From: Hyphomicrobiales bacterium
GTDB lineage: Bacteria; Pseudomonadota; Alphaproteobacteria; Rhizobiales; Rhizobiaceae
DNA length: 34,259 nt
Direction of reading: 5' to 3'
NCBI GenBank assembly: GCA_012842935.1
Contig: DUSC01000146.1
Coordinates: 1 to 34,259 of the forward strand
The position numbers and the translations under genes are program-made. The notes beneath the pieces were generated by a model that ran no database searches, was not told the DNA's origin, and worked only from the letters and a program-made list of their open reading frames with translations. Below, one piece after another: positions 16,726 to 24,895 of the stretch. How positions within the stretch are numbered: the stretch's first letter is position 1; the number at the start of each line of letters is the position of its first letter.

Positions 16726-17979
16726 CTAATGCGCGATGCCGGAGCCGGCCGCCTCGTCGACCAGCCGACCGGTGCTGAAGCGGTCGAGGTCGAACGGCCG
16801 GCTGATGTCGTGGTGCTCGCCGGTGGCGATGAGATGGGCGGTGAGCCAGCCGCCGGCGGGAATCGACTTGAAGCCGCCGGTGCCCCAGCCGCAATTGAGG
16901 TAGAGGCCGGGCAGCGGCGACGGGCCGATGATCGGCGAGGAATCCGGGACGACGTCGACGATGCCGGCCCACTGCCGCATCATCTTCAGCTGGGCGAAGG
17001 CCGGGAACATTTCGAGCAGGCCGGAAATCACCGTCTGCTGCATCGGCGGGTTGCCGCGCTGGGCGTAGGAAGGCACGCGATCGAGGCCGCCGCCGACGAC
17101 GATCTCGCCCTTGTCCGACTGGAAGAGATAGGTGCCGGTTCCCTGGTAGAGCACGACCGTATCGAGGCAGGGCTTGACCGGCTCAGACACCATCGCCTGG
17201 AGCGAGTAGGAGCGGATCGGAAGGTCGAAGCCGGCCTTCGCCGCGAGCACGCTGGAGTGGCCGGCAACGGCGAGGGCCACGCTGCCGGCACGGATCGGCC
17301 CCTGCGACGTCTCAACGCCGACGCAGCGGCCGCCCTCGACGATGAAGCCGGTGACCTCGCAGCCCTGGAGGATGTCGGCGCCGAGGCGATCGGCGGCGCG
17401 CGCATAGCCCCAGGCGACCGCGTCGTGGCGGGCGACGCCGGCCCGCCCCTGGAAGGTCCCGCCGAAGATCGGATAGCGTGCCTCGTCGGCGTCGTTGAGC
17501 AGCGGCGCCCTGGCGAGAACGCCGGCGCGGTCGAGCAGTTCGGCGTCCGTACCGTTTATCTGCATGGCATTGACCAGCCGCGCCGCCATCTCCATTTCGC
17601 CCTCGGAATGGGCAACGGTGAGCACGCCGCGCTGGGAAAACATGATGTTGTAGTTGAGCTCGCGCGACAGGCCCTCGTAGAGCTTCAGCGCGAAGTCGTA
17701 GAGGGCGACGCTTTCCGGATAGAAGTAGTTCGAGCGGATCGTGGTGGTGTTGCGACCGGTGTTGCCGCCGCCGAGCCAGCCCTTCTCGATGACGGCGACA
17801 TTGGTCATGCCGTGGTTCTTCGCCAGATAGTAGGCCGTGGCCAGGCCGTGGCCGCCGCCGCCGACGATGACGGCGTCATAGGCGGCCTTCGGCGCGGGCG
17901 AACGCCACGCCGGCTGCCAGCCCGAATGCCCGCGCAGGCCCTCGCGAAACAGGCCGAAGGCTGAATAGCGCCGCGTCAC
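16726..17979 (-). CDS. soxB: Sarcosine oxidase beta subunit
   Basis: A 417-residue SoxB, the FAD-containing catalytic subunit that oxidises sarcosine. GTG at 17979 is chosen as start because it gives MTRRYSAFGLFREGLRG, the conserved N-terminus, and is preceded by GGAGGGG; an ATG 48 nt further upstream in frame adds residues without family similarity. Evidence includes the Rossmann motif VIVGGGGHGLATAYYLA, the TIRSNYFYP segment, and GVARHDAVAWGYARAA, whose His is the covalent FMN site in characterised enzymes. The C-terminal GWGTGGFKSIPAGG flavin loop is present. It is the first gene of the minus-strand sox operon; its promoter lies in the 431-nt divergent gap shared with the MttB-family gene. 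Confidence 0.95.
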   Translation of the reverse strand: MTRRYSAFGLFREGLRGHSGWQPAWRSPAPKAAYDAVIVGGGGHGLATAYYLAKNHGMTNVAVIEKGWLGGGNTGRNTTTIRSNYFYPESVALYDFALKLYEGLSRELNYNIMFSQRGVLTVAHSEGEMEMAARLVNAMQINGTDAELLDRAGVLARAPLLNDADEARYPIFGGTFQGRAGVARHDAVAWGYARAADRLGADILQGCEVTGFIVEGGRCVGVETSQGPIRAGSVALAVAGHSSVLAAKAGFDLPIRSYSLQAMVSEPVKPCLDTVVLYQGTGTYLFQSDKGEIVVGGGLDRVPSYAQRGNPPMQQTVISGLLEMFPAFAQLKMMRQWAGIVDVVPDSSPIIGPSPLPGLYLNCGWGTGGFKSIPAGGWLTAHLIATGEHHDISRPFDLDRFSTGRLVDEAAGSGIAH

Positions 17980-18410
17980 CCCACCCCTCCGATCGCCATG
18001 GCAAGTCCGCTTTCTTTGTATAGACATATCGGCCAGCTCGGCACGACGACAAATACGCCTGCCCCTGCCGGAATCGCGCCAGTGGGCGGACTATAGCCCA
18101 GCGTCGCGGCACGCACGCCGGGATCCTTTGGGCCAGCGCCGCCGCGCCATGCGGACGACCTCCCCGGCAAGGCGGCAGCGACACAGGTCGGCGATGGCCG
18201 ATGGGCGCCCGGCGAACTCGGCGATCGCGGCGTGTGACACGGGCGACGAAACCGGTCGCTTCGCTCGTGTCCGCGGTTCCCGTCCCGTGGAACGAATGGC
18301 CGGGTGGATCGGCCTAGGCAGGCGCGGAACGGGCATGACCTGTCCGGAGACCACACGACCGCCTGCCGCCGGCGTCCGACGCAGGCGGCGGGACGGCAAG
18401 GGAGGGAGGC
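17980..18410. other. 431-nt divergent promoter region (soxB / mttB-like)
   Basis: No gene is supported here. The stretch separates divergently transcribed soxB and the MttB-family gene, so it must hold both promoters. Near the soxB side an AT-rich island around 18010-18030 stands out from the GC-rich background and contains GTATAGAC. The mttB side ends in GGGAGGGAGG, a strong ribosome site. No riboswitch fold was recognised; no terminator-like hairpin with a T tract is seen. Confidence 0.5.
18018..18025 (-). promoter_or_regulatory. Candidate GntR/HutC-type operator and -10 region before soxB
   Basis: GTATAGAC fits the GTMTAKAC core described for HutC-subfamily GntR regulators. It is the only clearly AT-rich spot in the divergent gap, and on the minus strand the overlapping TATACA could serve as a -10 box about 38 nt before the soxB GTG. 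No good -35 partner was found and no GntR gene is in the window. Treat as a hypothesis. Confidence 0.25.
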
Positions 18411-19946
18411 ATGAGCGAAACAGACCGACGCGAACGCCGGCGCGGCCGGACCGGCGGCGAGGGCGTGGCGCGCCGCGCCGACTACCGGAGGCTGAGGAAC
18501 CCCTTCCAGCCGCAGCCGCTCTTCTCGGAGGACCGCGTCCTCGCCATTCACGAGACGGCGCTGCGCGTCCTGGAAGAACTCGGCATGAAGGTCCTGCTGC
18601 CCGGAGCACGTGCGCTCTACCGGGCCGCGGGCGCTCTCATCGACGAAGAGACGCAGATGGTGCGCATCGGCCGCGACATCGTCGAGACGGCACTTGCCAC
18701 CGCGCCGCGTTCCTTCGTCGCACGGGCCGGCGACACCGGCCGCGACATCGCCTTCGGACCCGGAACGCTGGCCTTCCTGCCGGGCGCCGGCGCGCCCAAC
18801 TGCACGGATCTCGAGCGCGGTCGCCGACCGGGAACGCTCGCCGACTTCAAAGAGCTCCTCAAGCTGACCCAGGGCTTCGACGTGCTGCACGCGCTCGGAC
18901 CCTGCGTCGAGCCTCAGGACGTCGACAACCGGTTCCGCCACTACGCGATGATGCACGCGCAGCTGACGCTCAGCGACAAGCTGCCGTTCGTCTACGCGCG
19001 CGGCACGCCGCAAACCGAGGATTCCTTCGCGATGATCAGGCTGGCGCGCGGCCTGGATCCGGACGAATTCGCCGCCGACGTGCGATGCTACACGGTGATC
19101 AACACCAACTCGCCGCGCCAGCTCGACATCCCGATGGCGCAAGGTATCATCGACTTCGCCCGCGCCGGCCAGGTCTCGGTGATCACACCGTTCTGCCTCG
19201 CCGGTGCCATGGCGCCCGTAACCGTCGCCGGGGCGCTCACCCTGCAGCACGCCGAGGCGCTGGCGGGAATAGCGCTCGCCCAGCTCGCGAAACCCGGGGC
19301 GCCGGTGGTCTACGGCAGCTTCTCCTCCAACGTCGACATGAAGTCGGGCGCGCCCGCCTTCGGCACGCCGGAGCACGTCAAGGCGACGCTGGGCGCCGGG
19401 CAGCTCGCTCGCCATCTCGGCCTGCCCTGGCGCTCGGGCGGCGGCAGCGCCGCCAACGTCGCCGACGCCCAGGCCGCCCACGAAAGCCAGTTCGGCCTGT
19501 GGGGCAGCACGCTCGCCGGAGCCACGATGTGCATCCACGCGGCCGGCTGGATCGAGGGCGGTCTGGGCTTTTCCTACGAGAAGATGATCACCGACGTGGA
19601 GGCGCTGCAGACGATGGCGGAGCTCTGCCTGCCCACGCCCGAGAACGACGACGCGATCGGCTTCGATGCGATCGCCGAAGTCCACCCGGGCGGTCACTTC
19701 TTCGCCGCCGCGCACACGATGAATCGCTATCGCACGGCGTTCTACGAGCCGCTGGTCGCCGACTGGTCGAACTTCGGTGCCTGGACGAAGGAAGGGGCGA
19801 AGACCGCGAGCGAACGCGCGACGGCAATCTGGCGCGAGCGGCTCGCCACCTTCACCCCGCCGGCGCAGGCGGCAGCGGCTGCACCGGCGCTCGACGCGTT
19901 CGTGGCGAAGCGCACGGCGGAGGGCGGCGCCGCGCCTGTTTCCTGA
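18411..19946 (+). CDS. MttB-family (non-pyrrolysine) methyltransferase
   Basis: A 511-residue trimethylamine methyltransferase (MttB) superfamily protein. It reads through without an in-frame TAG, so it is not the pyrrolysine-containing trimethylamine enzyme but a member of the wider MtgB-like group, some of which demethylate glycine betaine or related quaternary amines using a corrinoid protein. Recognisable blocks include ETALRVLEELGMKV, the GTLADFKELLKLTQGFD region, YCF-like CYTVINTNSPRQLD and ITPFCLAGAMAPVTVAGAL. It starts at ATG 18411 behind GGGAGGGAGG. It is divergent from the sarcosine oxidase operon, suggesting it produces dimethylglycine or sarcosine-type intermediates. No corrinoid protein (MtgC/MttC) or activase is nearby. 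The substrate is inferred from context only. Confidence 0.88.
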   Translation: MSETDRRERRRGRTGGEGVARRADYRRLRNPFQPQPLFSEDRVLAIHETALRVLEELGMKVLLPGARALYRAAGALIDEETQMVRIGRDIVETALATAPRSFVARAGDTGRDIAFGPGTLAFLPGAGAPNCTDLERGRRPGTLADFKELLKLTQGFDVLHALGPCVEPQDVDNRFRHYAMMHAQLTLSDKLPFVYARGTPQTEDSFAMIRLARGLDPDEFAADVRCYTVINTNSPRQLDIPMAQGIIDFARAGQVSVITPFCLAGAMAPVTVAGALTLQHAEALAGIALAQLAKPGAPVVYGSFSSNVDMKSGAPAFGTPEHVKATLGAGQLARHLGLPWRSGGGSAANVADAQAAHESQFGLWGSTLAGATMCIHAAGWIEGGLGFSYEKMITDVEALQTMAELCLPTPENDDAIGFDAIAEVHPGGHFFAAAHTMNRYRTAFYEPLVADWSNFGAWTKEGAKTASERATAIWRERLATFTPPAQAAAAAPALDAFVAKRTAEGGAAPVS

Positions 19947-20323
19947 GCCGGCCTCGACGACGAGCCGCATGGCTTCGGTTCGGCACCGCCCGACGGCGAT
20001 TCGCCGCCGCAGGGCGCCGTTCGAGCGGGACTCGCTATCCGCCGTGTTGCCCTCTGCGTGGGCGAATTGCCGCCTTATTTTGCACCGCAAAACGGCGGGA
20101 TCGCGTTCTGCCCGGTTCAGTTACATTTTTCTGTATCATTTTCGCCACAGCAACGACAGATCGGAATCCGGATCGTGGCGAAGACCGGTCAGTGCTATTG
20201 AACCGACAAAGGAATTCGACGAAAAACGGCACAGTTCATTCCGACGCCTATTGGAAGCCGGGGGACACTGGCGAGCCAGCCAGGTGGTGAATGAAACGGA
20301 ATTTTGCGACTGGAGATCGATTT
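19947..20323. other. 377-nt intergenic region upstream of the porin gene
   Basis: No gene is supported here. The first part is GC-rich; from about 20070 to 20230 it becomes markedly AT-richer than surrounding DNA, which suits a strong porin promoter and a long mRNA leader. It contains a perfect palindrome (20078-20092). No rho-independent terminator for the upstream mttB-like gene is evident. The leader just before the porin start includes GGAG about 10 nt ahead of the ATG. Confidence 0.5.
20078..20092. repeat. Perfect palindrome TTTTGC-ACC-GCAAAA upstream of the porin
   Basis: A 6-bp perfect inverted repeat with a 3-nt centre, in the AT-rich part of the porin upstream region and 232 nt before the porin ATG. 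It has no T tract on either side long enough for a terminator, so an operator is more likely than a terminator. The cognate regulator is unknown. Confidence 0.3.
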
Positions 20324-21391
20324 ATGAACATCAAGAGCATCCTTCTCGGCTCCGCGGCGGCGCTGATCGCGGCCAGCGGTGCGCGCGCGGCCGACGCGGT
20401 CGTCGTCGCCGAGCCCGAGCCCGTCGAATACGTCCGCGTCTGCGACGTCTACGGCGCCGGCTTCTTCTACATTCCCGGCACCGAGACCTGCCTCCAGATC
20501 TCCGGTTACGTCTGGTACCAGATCACCGCCACGAGCTACCGCGACGCAACCGACACGGTCGGCTTCAACGACTACTTCGGCGGCGGTGTCACTGCCGACG
20601 GCTGGCGGAAGACGGTCCAGGCCCGCCTCAACTTCGATGCTCGTTCGGAGACCGAATGGGGAACGCTGCGCGGCTACATCCGCTTGCAGTCGGACTGGAG
20701 CGGCTACAATACCGTCGACGGACCGGTCGCGATCGACCAGGCCTTCCTGTCGATCGGCGGCCTGCGCATGGGCTACACCGAATCGGCGTGGAACGAGACG
20801 ACCAACGGCGGCGCCTCGAGCTGGGGCTCCTTCACCTGGGGCGGCCTCTACTACGCCTACCAGCAGCGTGACCTGATCCAGTACTCGTTCTCCGGCGGAA
20901 ACGGCTTCTTCGGCACGATCTCGCTCGAAGACGACGGCCTGACCGGCGAAGGCTACATGCCCGACGTCGTCGGCGTGGCGGGTATCGGCCAGAGCTGGGG
21001 CACCGTTTGGGCGAAGGCCGCCTATGACGAGTCGGCCAGCGGCTGGGCGGCTTCGGCGGGCGCGCAGTTCGATGTCGCCGAAGGTCACTCGGTCCGCCTG
21101 CTCGGCTTCTACGCCAGCAACGCCAACGACTACTCGGTCGGCGGCCGCTGGTCGGTCATGGGTGCCTATTACGGGCAGTTCACGCCGACCTTCGCCGCCT
21201 CGATCGGTGCCCAGTACATCGGCGACACCAACTATGCAGCGGCGGGCTCGCCGAGCCTGGTCGCCGGCGAACTGGCCTTCATCTGGACCCCGGTCACCAA
21301 TTTCGAGGTGCGCTCGGAGATCAACTACGACAAGGCTACCGGCCTCGACGGCACGATTTCCGGCTTCCTGCGCTTCACGCGCTACTTCTGA
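20324..21391 (+). CDS. Major outer-membrane porin (Omp2b/RopA type)
   Basis: A 355-residue porin of the Rhizobiales Porin_2 family, a trimeric beta-barrel for passive uptake of small solutes. ATG at 20324 gives the signal peptide MNIKSILLGSAAALIAASGARA, cleaved before ADAVVV; an upstream in-frame ATG at 20291 would spoil it. The mature N-terminus has the order-specific segment VRVCDVYGAGFFYIPGTETC followed by LQISGYVWYQ, with two Cys likely forming a disulfide. The rest alternates aromatic-rich strands (WSGYNTVDGPVAIDQAFLSIGGL) and ends in FLRFTRYF, with the terminal Phe used by the BAM complex. A strong terminator follows immediately. The gene appears monocistronic. Confidence 0.95.
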   Translation: MNIKSILLGSAAALIAASGARAADAVVVAEPEPVEYVRVCDVYGAGFFYIPGTETCLQISGYVWYQITATSYRDATDTVGFNDYFGGGVTADGWRKTVQARLNFDARSETEWGTLRGYIRLQSDWSGYNTVDGPVAIDQAFLSIGGLRMGYTESAWNETTNGGASSWGSFTWGGLYYAYQQRDLIQYSFSGGNGFFGTISLEDDGLTGEGYMPDVVGVAGIGQSWGTVWAKAAYDESASGWAASAGAQFDVAEGHSVRLLGFYASNANDYSVGGRWSVMGAYYGQFTPTFAASIGAQYIGDTNYAAAGSPSLVAGELAFIWTPVTNFEVRSEINYDKATGLDGTISGFLRFTRYF

Positions 21392-21404
21392 TCCCCTCCT
21401 TGCG

Positions 21405-21448
21405 GGGCAACGAAACCCGGCGGGCGACCGCCGGGTTTTTTGTTGCCC
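21405..21448 (+). terminator. Rho-independent terminator after the porin gene
   Basis: A 10-bp perfect stem AACCCGGCGG (21414-21423) with loop GCGA pairs with CCGCCGGGTT (21428-21437) and runs into six T (21436-21441). Flanking GGGCAAC and GTTGCCC can extend the hairpin outward. It sits about 15 nt past the porin stop, a textbook strong terminator. Confidence 0.95.
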
Positions 21449-21502
21449 GGCTTCCGGCCGCGCGGTATCTGCAGGCGCCAGTGTGACCGAGGGGGAGCCG
21501 GA

Positions 21503-22669
21503 ATGACCAGCATTGCGAAGAGAGCGGCGATGTCGCTCGCCAACTGGCGGACGGCACCGCACAATGCCTGGTCCTTCCAGCACGTCGCCGAGTTCGTGCC
21601 GACCGCGACAATCCAGACGCGGACGCCCGATAGCGAAAGGACGGTCGCCGAAGGGGCGCTTCGGGAGCTTCGGGTTCCCGGTCGCGACGGAGGTCAGATT
21701 CCGCTCGAAACCCATTTCCGCGACAGTCATACCGACGGCTTCGTCGCGCTGAAGCACGGCGCCACCGTCGGCGAGTGGTACGGCGACCATGCCGAACCGG
21801 AATCGCCGCACGTCGTGTTCTCCGTGTCCAAGTCGATCACGGCGGTCCTTGCGGGGATCGCCGCGGCCGACGGCAGGCTCGATGTTTCGGCGCCGGTGAC
21901 GGCCTATGTGCCCGAGATCACCGGCTCGGCCTATGGCGACGCAACCGTGCGCGACCTGCTCGACATGGTGGTCAGCGTCGACTTCGACGAGGCCTATCTC
22001 GACGCGGACGGCGCCTTCGACCGCTACCGGCGGGCGATGCTGTGGAACCCGGCGCGGCCGGACCAGCCGGAAGAGAACATGGTCGGCTTCCTGTCGACCC
22101 TTCGCAAGGCCGGTCACCAGCACGGCGTGCGCTTCCACTACGTGTCGCCCAACACGGACATGCTCGGCCTGGTCGTCGAGCGCGCCGCCGGCATGCGCTT
22201 CCCGACCTATCTCGCCGAACGGCTGTGGGGACCGATGGGCGCCACCGGCAGCGCCTACGTGACCGTCGACCGCGCCGGCTCGTCGCGGGCGGCCGGCGGC
22301 ATCTGCATCACGGTCGCAGACCTCGCCCGCCTCGGCCAGCTGATCCTCGACGGCGGGCGGACGGCGGATGGCGCTCAGGTGGTCCCTGCCGCCTGGATCG
22401 AGGACATTCGCACGAAAGGCGACCGTCAGGCCTGGGTCGACGGCAACTTCTTCTACATGTTCCCCGATGGCCGCTACCGCTCCTGCTGGTACGATGTCGG
22501 CGACGGGCGCGGATCGTTCTGCGCCATCGGCATCCACGGCCAGTGGCTTTGGGTCGATCCGACGAGCCGGGTGGTGCTGGCGAAGACCTCGTCGCTGCCC
22601 GAACCGAGCGACGATCCGACCGCGCTCCACGAGATCAAGGTCCTCGGCGAGATCGCCAGAACGCTCTGA
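21503..22669 (+). CDS. Beta-lactamase-fold serine hydrolase
   Basis: A 388-residue serine hydrolase of the class C beta-lactamase/6-aminohexanoate-dimer-hydrolase group. The Ser-x-x-Lys motif is FSVSKSIT (Ser107, Lys110), the Tyr of the second motif is probably Y213 in HYVSPNTD, and the third motif region is around FCAIGIHGQWLWVDP. There is no signal peptide, so it is probably cytoplasmic, which favours an amidase or esterase over resistance to beta-lactams. The opening segment WRTAPHNAWSFQHVAEFVPTA matches relatives annotated as 6-aminohexanoate-dimer hydrolases, though the natural substrate is unknown. ATG at 21503 has GGGGGAG 6 nt upstream. It lies 58 nt before an aminotransferase gene on the same strand, so the two may be co-transcribed. 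Confidence 0.88.
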   Translation: MTSIAKRAAMSLANWRTAPHNAWSFQHVAEFVPTATIQTRTPDSERTVAEGALRELRVPGRDGGQIPLETHFRDSHTDGFVALKHGATVGEWYGDHAEPESPHVVFSVSKSITAVLAGIAAADGRLDVSAPVTAYVPEITGSAYGDATVRDLLDMVVSVDFDEAYLDADGAFDRYRRAMLWNPARPDQPEENMVGFLSTLRKAGHQHGVRFHYVSPNTDMLGLVVERAAGMRFPTYLAERLWGPMGATGSAYVTVDRAGSSRAAGGICITVADLARLGQLILDGGRTADGAQVVPAAWIEDIRTKGDRQAWVDGNFFYMFPDGRYRSCWYDVGDGRGSFCAIGIHGQWLWVDPTSRVVLAKTSSLPEPSDDPTALHEIKVLGEIARTL

Positions 22670-22727
22670 CCGCGCCGGGGAAGCCCTCCCTCCGCCGGCC
22701 GCGACACTCCATTCCAGGACGCCCACG

Positions 22728-23837
22728 ATGATCCGCCCACCGCTCACGCCGCTCGTCGCCTCGCTGCCCTCCTTCGTCCCGTTCGTCGGCCCCGAGGCCC
22801 AGGAGCGCGGCCGCGGCGCGCCGTTCCGCGCCCGCATCGGCGCGAACGAGAGCAGCTTCGGTCCGTCGCCGAAGGTGATCGCCGCCATGGCCGGGGCGGC
22901 GAAGGACATGTGGATGTATTGCGACCCCGACAATCACGACCTCAAGGCGGCACTCGCCGCGCATCTCGGCGTCGGCATCGGGAACGTCGTGATCGGCGAA
23001 GGCATCGACGGTCTGCTCAATCTCGCAGTGCGCATGTACGCGCCCGCCGGCGCGGCGGTGGTGACCTCGCTCGGCGCCTACCCGACCTTCAACTTCCACG
23101 TCGCCGGCTTCGGCGCCAACCTGATCACTGTTCCCTACGACCGCGACCGCGAAAACCTCGAAGGCCTGGCCGACGCGGTGAAGCGCAACGCCGCGCCGCT
23201 CGTCTACCTCTCCAATCCCGACAACCCGATGGGTACCTGGTGGGAGGCGGGCGAGATCCGCCGCTTCGTCGAGTCGGTACCCGAAACGACGATGGTACTG
23301 CTCGACGAGGCCTATGGCGAAACCGGCCCGGCCTCGGCGCAGCCGGCGCTCGACGTGTCCCGGCCGAACCTCATCACGCTTCGCACCTTCTCGAAGGCCT
23401 ACGGGCTCGCCGGCATCCGCTGCGGCTACGCCATCGGCGAGGCACAGGCGATCCGCGACTTCGAGAAGATCCGCAACCATTACGGCGTCAACCGCATGGC
23501 ACTGGTCGCCGGCGAGGCGGCGATCGCCGACCAGGCCTGGCTGAAGGAGGTGATCGGGAAGGTTGCCGCCGGCCGCGAGCGGATCGCCGCGATCGCCCGC
23601 GACAACGGGCTCCGGCCCATCACGTCGGCGACCAACTTCGTGACCATCGACTGCGGCGCCGACGGGGCGTTCGCGCTCAAGGTTCTCAAGGAAATGCTCG
23701 CCCGCGACGTCTTCATCCGCAAGCCGATGGTGCCCGTGCTCGACCGCTGCATCCGCGTCAGCGTCGGCCTGCCGCACGAACTCGACATCTTCGCGGAGGA
23801 ACTGCCCAAGGCGCTCGCGGCGGCGCGCGCGGGCTAG
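22728..23837 (+). CDS. HisC-like PLP aminotransferase
   Basis: A 369-residue class I/II fold aminotransferase closest to histidinol-phosphate aminotransferases. The PLP lysine is K223 in TFSKAYGLAGIRCGYAIG; NPDNPMGTWW and VLLDEAYGE carry the Asn and Asp that hold the cofactor; IRVSVGLPHELD is the C-terminal substrate-carboxylate Arg region. No other his genes are nearby and the neighbour is an amide-hydrolase-like protein, so it could transaminate an aromatic or other amino acid rather than histidinol phosphate. Rhizobiales often carry two such paralogues. ATG at 22728 follows a 58-nt gap; the ribosome site is weak. No terminator is evident after the stop. Confidence 0.85.
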   Translation: MIRPPLTPLVASLPSFVPFVGPEAQERGRGAPFRARIGANESSFGPSPKVIAAMAGAAKDMWMYCDPDNHDLKAALAAHLGVGIGNVVIGEGIDGLLNLAVRMYAPAGAAVVTSLGAYPTFNFHVAGFGANLITVPYDRDRENLEGLADAVKRNAAPLVYLSNPDNPMGTWWEAGEIRRFVESVPETTMVLLDEAYGETGPASAQPALDVSRPNLITLRTFSKAYGLAGIRCGYAIGEAQAIRDFEKIRNHYGVNRMALVAGEAAIADQAWLKEVIGKVAAGRERIAAIARDNGLRPITSATNFVTIDCGADGAFALKVLKEMLARDVFIRKPMVPVLDRCIRVSVGLPHELDIFAEELPKALAAARAG

Positions 23838-24284
23838 ATGTCGTCGTCACGGACGTCGTCCGCGCGTTTTTAGATTGGCGGCTTCCCGCCGGGAGCGGCG
23901 TGGGGTCTGGCCGTATTCTATCCGCGCCGCCATGCCGGTATTGCTGCGGTGCGGCCGGCCGCGATCGGCGGCGCCACCATGGCGCAGCGGAGATGGCCGG
24001 GCCCGGCGGGGCCGATCAGCCGGGTGAGGCCGAGCGCGCCGGAGCCGGTGTCCCAGACGATCCTGCCCGGGGGGCCGACCACGGCGCGGATGGCGAGCGC
24101 CGGCGCCCCGGCCGTCCGCACCGCCACCCGGCCGACCGGAAGCGGACTCCGCAGGCTCGATGCGGCGCAGATGCAGACGATCCGGCTCCTTCCCTGCGGC
24201 GGCACCGGTCGCCGGCGGGCCCTTTTCCCGACGCGGCTTGAATTAAATGAACGCTTGTTTTATTAGCTGTACCGGGGAGGAAGC
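23838..24284. other. 447-nt intergenic region before the TetR gene, possible gene remnant
   Basis: No intact gene is supported. On the minus strand about 23918-24205 there is an open stretch with strong third-position GC and a segment (PPGRIVWDTGSGALGL, then LIGPAGPGHLR and AIPAW) that faintly recalls the C-terminal domain of tRNA-Ile lysidine synthetase; it lacks the catalytic N-domain and a normal start, so a decayed fragment is the most that could be claimed. The last 45 nt are AT-rich and hold the regulator's promoter/operator. Confidence 0.4.
24243..24266. promoter_or_regulatory. Dyad operator candidate upstream of the TetR regulator
   Basis: The AT-rich stretch has dyad symmetry TAA-N3-AAC-N4-GTT-N3-TTA spanning 24244-24265, 19 nt before the TetR gene start. 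TetR-family regulators commonly bind such palindromes at their own promoters. The site is the only AT-rich island in the region, so it probably overlaps the promoter for the regulator and liuA. Confidence 0.45.
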
Positions 24285-24893
24285 ATGGCGCGGACAACGG
24301 GTTCGGACGGCGGGCGCACGGAAGCCGCGATCCGCGAGGCGGCCGTGGACCTCTTTGCGCGGCGCGGCTACGAAGCGGTGACGACCCGCCAGATCGCCGC
24401 CGCGGTCGGCGTCCAGGCAGCGGCGCTCTACCGCTACTTCCCCACCAAGGAGGACCTGCTCTTCGACCTGATGCGCCGCCACATGGAGGCGCTGATCGCC
24501 TCCTGGGAGGCGAAGCGGCCGGACGACCCAGACCCGGTGGCGCGGCTTTCGGCCTTCGTCGACAACCACATCCGCTTCCATGTCGAGCGGCGTCACTCCA
24601 CCCACGTCTCCAACATGGAACTGCGCAGCCTGTCGAAGGAAAGACTGAGCCAGGTCCTGCGCCTGCGTACCGCCTACGAGAAGGAGCTGCGCGCGATCCT
24701 GCGCGACGGCGCGGAAAGCCGGCGCCTCACCGTCGACGATGTCGGGCTGACCGCCATGGCAATCATCCAGATGATCACCGGGGTGATCGTCTGGTTCCGC
24801 CCCGGCGAGCGGCTGTCCGTCGAGGAGGTGGCGCGCACCTATCTCGCCATGACCCTGCGGCTGACCGCCGCCCAAGAAGCCAGGGAGAACTGA
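24285..24893 (+). CDS. TetR-family regulator of the leucine-degradation operon
   Basis: A 202-residue TetR/AcrR repressor. The N-terminal helix-turn-helix spans about residues 14-60 ([39 protein letters not shown]). The C-terminal ligand domain is all-helical and of the KstR2-like type that binds acyl-CoA compounds. It lies 2 nt before liuA on the same strand, so it is in the operon it probably controls, and a dyad element lies 19 nt upstream of its start. By analogy with known liu regulators (a MerR-type LiuR in Pseudomonas, a TetR-type LiuQ in some proteobacteria) an isovaleryl-CoA or related thioester is a likely inducer, which is inference. GGGGAGG precedes the ATG. Confidence 0.9.
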   Translation: MARTTGSDGGRTEAAIREAAVDLFARRGYEAVTTRQIAAAVGVQAAALYRYFPTKEDLLFDLMRRHMEALIASWEAKRPDDPDPVARLSAFVDNHIRFHVERRHSTHVSNMELRSLSKERLSQVLRLRTAYEKELRAILRDGAESRRLTVDDVGLTAMAIIQMITGVIVWFRPGERLSVEEVARTYLAMTLRLTAAQEAREN

Positions 24894-24895
24894 CG

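Noticed and set aside
18411-19946. MttB as a pyrrolysine-containing trimethylamine methyltransferase
   Set aside because: The frame has no internal TAG, so it belongs to the non-pyrrolysine group.
20195-22933. 912-codon frame antisense to the porin and hydrolase genes
   Set aside because: Shadow of two well-supported genes and spanning the porin terminator; no motifs.
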